Of a DNA stretch of 17,547 bases, positions 8,042 to 14,648 are shown piece after piece; the stretch's first letter is position 1, and the number at the start of each line of letters is the position of its first letter. The translations under genes and the position numbers were made by a program. The stretch is from assembly GCA_029287555.1 (NCBI GenBank), contig JARFQX010000186.1, positions 1-17,547 on the forward strand. The letters run 5' to 3'. The DNA comes from Rubripirellula sp. Its GTDB lineage: Bacteria > Planctomycetota > Planctomycetia > Pirellulales > Pirellulaceae. A model generated the notes under the pieces. It was not told the DNA's origin, did not search any database, and saw nothing but the letters and a program-made list of their open reading frames with translations.

Positions 8042-8058
8042 CGCATGTTTCACATGCG
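8042..8058. promoter_or_regulatory. perfect inverted repeat, possible operator
   Basis: CGCATGT-TTC-ACATGCG: seven-base arms with a three-base centre. There is no T-tract, so an operator or small hairpin is more likely than an intrinsic terminator. It is about 120 bases past the DUF1080 stop. Confidence 0.4.
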
Positions 8059-8237
8059 AGGCCTGACGCGTTTTGAATTTGCGCTATTTGACATCACCCT
8101 CCCGCTTGGTCGAACGTAATGTGAACGGTGCGTAGGGATTGTGTCGGTCAGGTACCCTTTGATCCTTCGATTTTGCGGGTCAATCGGGCAGCAACGACTG
8201 ATACGCATCTGCGGTCTCTTAGGGTAGCTCACGTGGT

Positions 8238-8251
8238 GACGCATGTGCGTC
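8238..8251. promoter_or_regulatory. perfect inverted repeat, possible operator
   Basis: GACGCA-TG-TGCGTC: six-base arms, 95 bases ahead of the TPR-protein start. It shares the GCATGT core with the palindrome at 8042-8058. Confidence 0.4.
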
Positions 8252-8346
8252 TTCTTATTGGTAATTGGGCTTCTTCGTGTCGGGAAAGTCCGTTCAGTCA
8301 GCCTGATTCAGTCGATGACTTTCGCTGGTGAAGTACCGGGTGCCGG

Positions 8347-10701
8347 ATGGAGCTGGCATCCTCAACCAAACGGAAAGTGATCGATCTCATGGATGAGTCT
8401 AAAGGCAAGGATGTCCTGACACGCCGGCTGGCGCTGGCGTTGAGCATTTGCTGCGCAAGCGTGACCGCTTCCGCGGCCGACCCGCCGACGAAATCTGGGG
8501 AGGCCTCGCTGCGGCACCTTCTCACGCGGGGATGGTCCGATTCGCCAACCCTGCCTACTCCGATTCCCGAAGCGCTCGTTGCGGAAGTGACACCTCCGCC
8601 GATGCCGCAGGCCGAGGAATTCAATCCCGGTTTGACCGATGCCAACGGTCGGGATTCGGAAGTTACGTCCGGACAGACGACCGGATCCTTCGATGCCGGA
8701 TCCTTCGATGCCGGGGATCGCCAACGAATCGAGGAAACGAACCGCGTTTCCGAACCGCGGGTTTCCCTATCCGAATTGATTCTCGGTCGCAAGTCGATCG
8801 ATCGCGGCAAGCTGGTTCAACAAGCGAAACCAATGGCAACGGTGCCGGGCAGCGGATCCGATTCGACGCCGAAATCAGGACGACGGAAGGTCGAGCAGGA
8901 CGATGCTTCAGTTTCACCGCCGCTTGAGGATCATGCGGATTCGACCGGCGACGGGAAATCCGAGCTCGTTGACTCGAACCCCGTCGAGACAAGTCAGGAT
9001 CGACCACAATCTCTGGCCGATTTCTTGCGGGCCAGCCGAACACGTCGGTCAACCTCGACACAGCCGTCCCCCAACTCTCACGCGCTCTCGAATGAGGAAA
9101 CTGTTGATCAATCGATGATTGCACCGCCGGCACGAAAGCCACTGCCGACCCGGAAAAGCTTGGAGAAGCAAGCTTCGTCGACGCGACAAATCGTGCGAGC
9201 CGCCCCGAAAATCGTGACGGGTTCCACGCGCACCGATTCATCACCCACCGAGCGACGGGAGATCGTCCAGCCCGAGCCGAGCGACGCGGCGCGAACCGCC
9301 GGGAAGAGCACCTTTCCAGAACTCTCGCCGCCCGTGCGTCCGGGCTCACCGTCTTCGACGCTCGCGGCGATTCCGCCGCGAGTTCTGTCTGTGCCGGCCG
9401 CTGGCGTCCCAACTCCTTCCGCGGAGGAGAAGGTCCAAGAAGATGGCGAGTTCCAGGTGCGATCGGCCGAAGCATCGAGTCGCTCGGTCGCCGAAGTGGC
9501 AAATCGCGGTGGAGCTTCCCCAGCCCGTGAGCCAAGCACCGGCAAGATGCAAGCGAAGCCCGCCGAAGCGATGCGTGTCGCCTCGTCCGTCAAGAGGGAA
9601 CAGAACGACGCGGCAGGGAAAATTGCAGGTCGATCACAGGATGGCCCATCCATCCAAGAGGAGCCGCTTCCACTGGCCGACCCGCTGCCAAGCCCGCCAC
9701 TTTCCCACCTCGCGGGCGACTACCCGATGCTGCCGATACCGGCCTTGGAGACGGCTCAATCGTGTCTTCCTCCGGAAGGCTTGCCACTGCCGACGCCGTC
9801 GGTGACGCTTCACACGACACGCCTGCTGGAGGTGGCCCAACGATCAATCGTCAAGTCGGAACAAAGTCTGAATCGTGGTGCCACGCACACTTCGCGGAAA
9901 TACGCCATTGAGGCGATTCAGTCGGTCATTGCGATGCGAGACGCCCAGGCGGGCGGCAATCAGCACAGCCAACAACTTGAGCGGGCCTTCGACGCAATTC
10001 GCGAAAGCAAGGATTTTTGCGGCGAATTCGGCACGGTGGATACCAGTGCACTGCAGCGGATGGTTACCGTCCACGAAACCGTCGCGTTGAAGGACCAAGA
10101 CCTCAGCGATTTCACAGCCTTTGAGGCAACCGAGGTCTACCTGAATTACGCCAAGGAACAGCTCGTTTTGGCAACTGGCGGCGTCCGAGAGGGAAGCCAG
10201 GCGCTGTTGCTGTTGGGCAAAGTCGAGTTTCAGATTGCTGAACCGGGCGATGCGCATGCGACCAGCGTCGCTGTCACCGTCCAGCGAGCAGCCGTCGAAG
10301 CCGATCAATTCTACGCCGTGGGATACCGAGTCTTGGGAACCAGCCTGCTGCGGCTTGGGTTGGTTGAAGAGGCGGCGGATTGCCTGATCGCGAGCCTGCG
10401 AATTGAGCCGACACGAATGGCCTACGAAAGCTTGCTCGAGGTCTCGCGCCGACTTGGCGATGTTGATACCGCACGAGTTTGCATGAAGGCACTCCAGGAT
10501 CCCCGAATGGACGAGGGCAGCCTGGTGAAGAGTCTCACGCCGGAACAGTTTGCAACGACCTACCGGCCCAACCCGACAACGAGAAACGCTGACAGCCCCT
10601 CGCCGATCCAGGCTTCGAGTGGTCCGAAAGAGATTAAGGCTCAAGCAAAGCCCGCCGCTCGAATCGGATTCGGATCCCTGTTCCGATTCGGACGGAAGTA
10701 G
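8347..10701 (+). CDS. secreted low-complexity protein with C-terminal TPR-like domain
   Basis: 784 residues from the ATG at 8347; a second ATG at 8389 would leave a neater signal peptide (hydrophobic core LALALSICCASVTASA). Residues ~50-480 are low-complexity, rich in Ser, Pro, Arg, Ala and Glu, and probably disordered. Within them a short motif S-L-x-x-[LF]-[LI] followed by R-rich residues appears three times (S54 LRHLLTRG, S140 LSELILGRKS, S222 LADFLRASRT). The C-terminal ~300 residues are helical and TPR-like, with AVGYRVLGTSLLRLGLVEEAADCLIASLRIEP as the clearest repeat. The protein ends FGSLFRFGRK. It is not identified by name. It is followed 76 bases later by the polysaccharide export gene in the same direction, so a scaffold or assembly role in envelope/exopolysaccharide export is a reasonable inference. 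Confidence 0.75.
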   Translation: MELASSTKRKVIDLMDESKGKDVLTRRLALALSICCASVTASAADPPTKSGEASLRHLLTRGWSDSPTLPTPIPEALVAEVTPPPMPQAEEFNPGLTDANGRDSEVTSGQTTGSFDAGSFDAGDRQRIEETNRVSEPRVSLSELILGRKSIDRGKLVQQAKPMATVPGSGSDSTPKSGRRKVEQDDASVSPPLEDHADSTGDGKSELVDSNPVETSQDRPQSLADFLRASRTRRSTSTQPSPNSHALSNEETVDQSMIAPPARKPLPTRKSLEKQASSTRQIVRAAPKIVTGSTRTDSSPTERREIVQPEPSDAARTAGKSTFPELSPPVRPGSPSSTLAAIPPRVLSVPAAGVPTPSAEEKVQEDGEFQVRSAEASSRSVAEVANRGGASPAREPSTGKMQAKPAEAMRVASSVKREQNDAAGKIAGRSQDGPSIQEEPLPLADPLPSPPLSHLAGDYPMLPIPALETAQSCLPPEGLPLPTPSVTLHTTRLLEVAQRSIVKSEQSLNRGATHTSRKYAIEAIQSVIAMRDAQAGGNQHSQQLERAFDAIRESKDFCGEFGTVDTSALQRMVTVHETVALKDQDLSDFTAFEATEVYLNYAKEQLVLATGGVREGSQALLLLGKVEFQIAEPGDAHATSVAVTVQRAAVEADQFYAVGYRVLGTSLLRLGLVEEAADCLIASLRIEPTRMAYESLLEVSRRLGDVDTARVCMKALQDPRMDEGSLVKSLTPEQFATTYRPNPTTRNADSPSPIQASSGPKEIKAQAKPAARIGFGSLFRFGRK
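8681..8710 (+). repeat. perfect 15-bp tandem duplication in the TPR-protein gene
   Basis: CCGGATCCTTCGATG occurs twice back to back and encodes SFDAGSFDAG in the low-complexity part. Identical copies suggest a recent event. Confidence 0.9.
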
Positions 10702-10777
10702 TCCCCGCGCGAACGCTCGATGCATCAAGGACGTCAGCCCTCGATCCATGAACCCAGCCCTTTTTTGAGACCCGACG

Positions 10778-12082
10778 ATGTGGATATCAGCAATGGCCAC
10801 GATACCGAAAAACCTGTTCCGGCTAACCATGGTGCTTCTTGTTGCGACGAGTTGCTCAGCAGCGTTCGCACAGACCCACCACGCGCCGACCCACCTAGTG
10901 AACCAGTCGACCGCCGAGTGGCACATCGCAAGTAGCATGAGCACCGCGCCGTGCAACCATTGCAACTGCGGGATTTGCTTGGAGTGCGTCGATCGCGGCG
11001 GCGAAGAGCTGATCGGTGGTTTCGGCCTTCGTACCGGCATTGGCCCACCCTGCAAAGTGCACGACCAGTGCTGGCAGTGTCCCTACCGTGCACCCTTCAA
11101 TCAGTTTGGGCCGGGAGAGTACGCAGGACCGGCTCGGGCGATGAGGATCCCGGAGTATCGACTGCGAAGCGGCGATCAAGTCCTGTTCGTCTTCATGTTG
11201 GTGGGCTTGCGAAGCGAGGGCATGTATCGCTTGGCGGTTGGTGACGAGTTGTTGATCGAGTCCGAGGCGGATGAGACATTGACTCGCGGTGATCTTACCA
11301 AGGGACTGGTGATTCAGCCTGACGGAACGATTACGCTGCGGTTGATCGGGGAAGTTCACGCTGCCGGTCAAACGATCGAACAATTGAGGTCGGTGATTAA
11401 CGAGCGTTACAAGCGTTTCTATCCCGATCCCGCGATCGATGTGACACCGGTCAATACGGGGACTGCCGCGGCCCGAGTCCGTGAGGCAGTCAGCGGCACC
11501 GGAGGCTTCGATCCTCAGGAGATCGCGTTAACGATCACCCCATCCGGCGAGATCCGCCTGCCTCGCATCGGCAGTGTGCAGGCACAAGGTTTGACACTGG
11601 AGGAACTCAAGGAAGAAGTCAATCTCCGCTACGACGAAGTCGTGGGAGGACTTGAAGTCGAACCGTCGCTGGAATCACAGGCCCCACATAACATCTATGT
11701 GCTGGGTGAGGTCAACACTCCCGGTCGATTCAACCTCAATGACACGCCGACGACGGTGCTTGGAGCACTTGCCATGGCGGGTGGACACGTCCCCGGGGCG
11801 AACCTTCGCCAGGTGGTCGTCTTCCGTAGGGGCGATAACTGGGAACTACTTTCCACGCAGCTTGATCTACGTGGTGCGATCCTGGGACGTCGAGCCCATC
11901 CCTGCGATGAGATCTGGGTGAGGGACGGTGACGTTATCATCGTCCCGGCGGCGCCGATCCGACTGTTCAACAACTTTGTGCGACAGGTATTCACCGAAGG
12001 GATTTACGGGATCTTCCCCGTCAGTGGCTTCTACAACCTTCGCAGCAGCGGCGGCGGCACGACGATCATCTCAACGCCGTAG
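10778..12082 (+). CDS. polysaccharide biosynthesis/export protein (Wza-like, SLBB domain)
   Basis: 434 residues with a signal peptide (hydrophobic core LTMVLLVATSCSAAFA; cleavage near AFA-Q). An in-frame ATG at 10793 is an alternative start. After it comes a cysteine-rich stretch (C59, 62, 64, 67, 70, 92, 98, 101). Then a duplicated start of the Poly_export motif (YRLRSGDQVLFVF, then YRLAVGDELLIES), IQPDGTITLRLIGEV, a second export-like block (ITPSGEIRLPRIGSVQAQGLT), and an SLBB domain (IYVLGEVNTPGRFNL...LAMAGG). Such proteins form the outer-membrane/periplasmic channel for capsular or exopolysaccharide. It lacks a standard lipobox and the chain-length regulator Wzc is not in the window. It lies downstream of the TPR protein, probably as an operon. 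The cysteine cluster is not part of E. coli-type Wza. Confidence 0.9.
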   Translation: MWISAMATIPKNLFRLTMVLLVATSCSAAFAQTHHAPTHLVNQSTAEWHIASSMSTAPCNHCNCGICLECVDRGGEELIGGFGLRTGIGPPCKVHDQCWQCPYRAPFNQFGPGEYAGPARAMRIPEYRLRSGDQVLFVFMLVGLRSEGMYRLAVGDELLIESEADETLTRGDLTKGLVIQPDGTITLRLIGEVHAAGQTIEQLRSVINERYKRFYPDPAIDVTPVNTGTAAARVREAVSGTGGFDPQEIALTITPSGEIRLPRIGSVQAQGLTLEELKEEVNLRYDEVVGGLEVEPSLESQAPHNIYVLGEVNTPGRFNLNDTPTTVLGALAMAGGHVPGANLRQVVVFRRGDNWELLSTQLDLRGAILGRRAHPCDEIWVRDGDVIIVPAAPIRLFNNFVRQVFTEGIYGIFPVSGFYNLRSSGGGTTIISTP

Positions 12083-12119
12083 GTTGTTCCTCATCCAGTC
12101 CTCAGACTGCTTGTTTCCG

Positions 12120-12170
12120 CCGGCGGCACTGGTCGCCGGAGAGACAACAGTCTGGGACAGACTGGGCGAC
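12120..12170. terminator. two GC-rich hairpins in the convergent gap
   Basis: CCGGCG (12120-12125) pairs with CGCCGG (12134-12139). CAGTCTG-GGA-CAGACTG (12148-12164) is a perfect hairpin, which GGTCGCC/GGCGACC (12131-12137/12165-12171) could extend in an alternative fold. They lie between the 3' ends of the export gene (+) and the MBL nuclease gene (-), suggesting a bidirectional stop or processing site. There are no T-tracts, so an intrinsic terminator of the usual type is not certain. Confidence 0.45.
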
Positions 12171-12178
12171 CCCTCGGT

Positions 12179-13513
12179 CTAAACGACAGAGAAACCGTCT
12201 TCTTCGAGTAATCCGGTCAGCACGCGTTTGGCGGCATAGTCACCGTGCACCAGCCGGATCGCCTCGGCTCGTTCGGGCATTTCTCGAACAAAGTCGAGCA
12301 AATCCGCCTGGTCAGCGTGCGCCGAGTAGCCGCTGATCTGATGCACGTCCGCGGCGATGTCATAGCGGCGACCGTCGAGCCTCACCCACTCGGCGCCGCG
12401 GGCAATGAACTGGCCCGGTGTCCCTCTGGCCTGGTAACCGACGAAGATGATGTCCGTGTTGGATTGGCCGATGAACCGCTTCAAGTAGTTGACCACACGA
12501 CCACCGGTGCACATCCCGCTTCCCGCAATCACGATCGCCGGAAGTTGGTGCTGTTCCAGGTAGTCGAGAAGTTCCCGATGCTCTTGATGGTGATTGACCG
12601 TGGTCAGGTTCTCGAAGACCAGCGGTTGGTCGTCCGTTTGAACGAGTCGTTGTGCCTCGACGCTCCAGAAGTCCCGCATGCTCTTGTAGATCTGGGTGAA
12701 TCGTGTCGCCAATGGCGAGTCGACGATCACGTCCACTCGTTTCATCAGCGTTCGACCCTCGGTTTTTTGAACGCTTTCGAAGATGCCATTCATTTCGTAG
12801 AGCAGCGATTGGGTGCGCCCCAAGCTGAACGCTGGAATGATCGTGATGCCATTGTCCGCCAATGTCTTTCGCAGAATCTTCTCCAACGCCTGCTGACGAT
12901 CGGCCGGACGCTCGTGGAGTCTGTCGCCGTACGTGCTTTCGAGGACCAATAGATCGGCGCGCGCAGGAAGCGATGGCGGTTTGAGCAGCGGATCGTGTCC
13001 GGACCCGATGTCACCCGAAAAGACCACTGTCTCGTCATCGGGCAGTCGCACCTCAAAGATTGTGGAACCAAGCACATGGCCGGCGGGACGCAAGCGGATC
13101 TCGACACCGTCCGAGATTGGATGCCACTGGTTGTAGGCAACCGGCCGCAGTAGTTTTCCTACTTGGTCGAGAAATCGTTTGATCAAATTCCTGGACCGGG
13201 TAAAACCGATGCGAAGCGTGTCTTCCATCACAAGCGGCAGCAACTTGGCCGTCGGTCCGCTGCAGTAAATGGGATGCTCAAATCCGGCGGCCAACAGGTA
13301 GGGAATGCGTCCGCAGTGGTCGACGTGAACGTGCGTTAGAAGCAGACACTCAATCCCCGCCAGACTGAACTCGATCTCCGGGTTGGGATGCTTGACCGCT
13401 TCCGAGCCTTGAAAGATCCCACAATCAACCAACAGGCTCTTGCCCTCTCGCCAGACCAGTTGGTGGCATGAACCGGTCACACCTTCGTGAGCGCCGTGAT
13501 GAATCAATTTCAT
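12179..13513 (-). CDS. metallo-beta-lactamase / beta-CASP ribonuclease-like protein (CPSF73/YSH1-type)
   Basis: 444 residues from the ATG at 13513; longer in-frame starts exist, but MKLIHHGAHEGVTGSC matches the family's usual beginning. Metal ligands are intact: HVHVDH (H61, H63, D65, H66), H146 (AGHVLGS) and D168 (SGDIG). Beta-CASP and C-terminal motifs follow: LESTYGD (E192), SPLA, GSGMCTGGR, and SGYSAHADQADL (RMMBL). This is the fold of RNA-processing endo/exonucleases (YSH1/COG1236, related to RNase J and CPSF73). RNA cleavage or maturation in the cytoplasm is the expected activity; the target is unknown. It is convergent with the export gene and has no functional neighbour. Confidence 0.9.
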   Translation of the reverse strand: MKLIHHGAHEGVTGSCHQLVWREGKSLLVDCGIFQGSEAVKHPNPEIEFSLAGIECLLLTHVHVDHCGRIPYLLAAGFEHPIYCSGPTAKLLPLVMEDTLRIGFTRSRNLIKRFLDQVGKLLRPVAYNQWHPISDGVEIRLRPAGHVLGSTIFEVRLPDDETVVFSGDIGSGHDPLLKPPSLPARADLLVLESTYGDRLHERPADRQQALEKILRKTLADNGITIIPAFSLGRTQSLLYEMNGIFESVQKTEGRTLMKRVDVIVDSPLATRFTQIYKSMRDFWSVEAQRLVQTDDQPLVFENLTTVNHHQEHRELLDYLEQHQLPAIVIAGSGMCTGGRVVNYLKRFIGQSNTDIIFVGYQARGTPGQFIARGAEWVRLDGRRYDIAADVHQISGYSAHADQADLLDFVREMPERAEAIRLVHGDYAAKRVLTGLLEEDGFSVV

Positions 13514-13640
13514 GGGTGGGGTGGGACCAAAGGTGTCAAAGGTCGGATCGATAGAAAGCTTGCCGGGATGAGGCAGGCAAAGCGAACCGCGATGCAATGC
13601 CTTCCTCGGCGATAGAAGCATATTCAACTTTGTCGTCGTT

Positions 13641-13673
13641 CGTCGCCGATCGCTCGCTGATCGCGGTGCGACG
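13641..13673. promoter_or_regulatory. imperfect inverted repeat in the divergent promoter region
   Basis: CGTCGC-CGATC (13641-13651) pairs with GATCG (13659-13663) and GCGACG (13668-13673) around a seven-base loop, with a four-base CGGT bulge on one side. It may be an operator or an mRNA hairpin. Confidence 0.35.
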
Positions 13674-13813
13674 TGTCCTGAAAAAGGGGGCGACAACGAG
13701 CTTGTGAAGCGGAGGGGCCGCTGCCGGCTTTCGGTTTTTGACTGCTCGCCCGGTCTCCATGAAAAAGTTGGAAGTGCTGAAGAAGATAGGCGTCAAACTA
13801 GCAAATCAATTAC

Positions 13814-13817
13814 GAGG
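13814..13817 (+). promoter_or_regulatory. ribosome binding site of the small protein gene
   Basis: GAGG lies 7 bases before the ATG at 13825. It decides this start over an ATG at 13759, which lacks one. Confidence 0.5.
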
Positions 13818-13824
13818 TCCGATC

Positions 13825-14148
13825 ATGGCAAAATATTTCGTCCAATCCGGTACGCTGCGAAGCGTGGTCGAAGCAGAATCAAGCCGAAGAGCGGCACTTT
13901 GGGCCATTCATCAGGCGATGCAACAGGTGTTGCCGCTCGATGCCGGGCCGTCAACCGCATCGACCGACGAGACGCAGTCCCATTGCGAACCGGTGCGCGC
14001 CGTTCTTTCCGGTCGGCTTCGGGTCAGTTCGTCAGGGTTTGACCACAGCGATGCGACTCAGCTGGAAACGTTGGAGGTGGTCAATGAGTGGAACCAAATG
14101 GTCCTGACACTCGACCGGCTCGAGAAGATGCTCTATCGCGCGGCATAG
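13825..14148 (+). CDS. small uncharacterised protein
   Basis: 107 residues. The start at 13825 (MAKYFVQSGTLRSVVEAES) is supported by the ribosome binding site above. The N-terminus resembles short planctomycete proteins of unknown function, in which a -YFVxSG- strand is followed by an Ala-rich helix (RRAALWAIHQAM). No signal peptide, membrane helix or catalytic motif is seen. The middle is polar and variable-looking, and the C-terminus (LETLEVVNEWNQMVLTLDRLEKML) is helical. It is divergent from the nuclease gene and followed by the heptamer repeat. I do not know its function. Confidence 0.65.
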   Translation: MAKYFVQSGTLRSVVEAESSRRAALWAIHQAMQQVLPLDAGPSTASTDETQSHCEPVRAVLSGRLRVSSSGFDHSDATQLETLEVVNEWNQMVLTLDRLEKMLYRAA

Positions 14149-14157
14149 CCGGGGGCT

Positions 14158-14199
14158 AGGTGTCAGGTGTCACGTGTCAGCTGTCAGTTTTCAGGCGTC
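14158..14199 (+). repeat. heptanucleotide tandem repeat, six units
   Basis: Six contiguous 7-base units: AGGTGTC, AGGTGTC, ACGTGTC, AGCTGTC, AGTTTTC, AGGCGTC (consensus AGNTGTC). They fill the short gap between the convergent small-protein and zinc-ligand protein genes and stop 16 bases short of the latter's stop codon. Confidence 0.85.
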
Positions 14200-14215
14200 T
14201 GGAACCTCGTTCCTG

Positions 14216-14626
14216 TCACGACTTCTCCCCTTTGGCGAGGTAGCCGGCGCTGGTTTGGAAGTAGCGTCGGCGTCGCTGGGCGGGCGCTTCGTCGGGCTGC
14301 GAGGCGGCTGCCAGGTCGGCCAAATTGGCTTGGCAATAGCGACAACCGATCGTTTCGAGATGGAAGCGAATGTAGTCGGCGGGATCCGCGGGAAGCGCCC
14401 CGAGGACATACTGGCCGAGTTCCGCGCGGCTCGGGCAGGAGAGCCGAGACCGTCTCCAAATGGCACCCAGGGTGTGCAGGCCGGCCGATTCCCGTCCACG
14501 AACCTCGAACAGACGCTGACGCAACTCGCTATCGCTGCGGAGTTCATGTTCCAGTTCCGAGCAGCGGGCCGCAGGCAATGCCTCCTCTAGGAAGGCGACC
14601 AGCTCGGCATCGGTGAAATGGCTCAT
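14216..14626 (-). CDS. small zinc-ligand protein, anti-sigma-factor-like (zf-HC2-type)
   Basis: 136 residues. The first half (SHFTDAELVAFLEEALP...ELRSDSELRQRL) reads like a degenerate version of the N-terminal module of such proteins. The second half has RLSCPSRAELGQYVLGALP...YIRFHLETIGCRYCQANL, with C64, H89, C95 and C98 as probable zinc ligands. The spacing is C-x24-H-x5-C-x2-C; zf-HC2 anti-sigma factors normally have H-x3-C-x2-C. Unlike many anti-sigma factors it has no membrane helix. It begins 22 bases after the ketoacyl synthase stop, so it belongs to that operon; no sigma-factor gene lies nearby in the window. It could be a regulator or a protein-interaction module. Moderate confidence in the fold, low in function. 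Confidence 0.65.
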   Translation of the reverse strand: MSHFTDAELVAFLEEALPAARCSELEHELRSDSELRQRLFEVRGRESAGLHTLGAIWRRSRLSCPSRAELGQYVLGALPADPADYIRFHLETIGCRYCQANLADLAAASQPDEAPAQRRRRYFQTSAGYLAKGEKS

Positions 14627-14648
14627 TTTCCTGCCACCCTAAACAGGT

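Larger units (their letters stand above)
7923..8346. other. 424-base intergenic region
   Basis: No gene is seen. The stretch holds two perfect short palindromes (8042-8058 and 8238-8251, listed separately) and an isolated TTGACA at 8088-8093 without a well-placed -10 partner. It probably contains the DUF1080 terminator and the promoter of the TPR/export pair. Confidence 0.5.
13514..13824. other. divergent intergenic region (MBL nuclease / small protein)
   Basis: A 311-base region between two divergent genes. It contains the hairpin at 13641-13673 but no clear promoter pair. Reading frames here (including N-terminal extensions of both genes) lack ribosome binding sites and were not called. 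Confidence 0.5.

Noticed and set aside
8088..8122. TTGACA as a sigma-70-type promoter
   Set aside because: The only TAAT-like -10 candidate lies about 23 bases away, too far for a normal promoter.
9844..11055. 403-residue minus-strand open frame across the TPR and export genes
   Set aside because: It runs through the TPR-like domain and the export signal peptide on the other strand; no domain or ribosome binding site is seen. It is a by-product of high GC.
12120..12170. CRISPR or mobile-element end
   Set aside because: The inverted repeats are single, short and between convergent genes; there is no spacer array or transposase.
13514..13696. 61-residue N-terminal extension of the MBL nuclease
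   Set aside because: The family normally starts at the MKLIHHGAHEGVTG segment; the extension has no conserved features.
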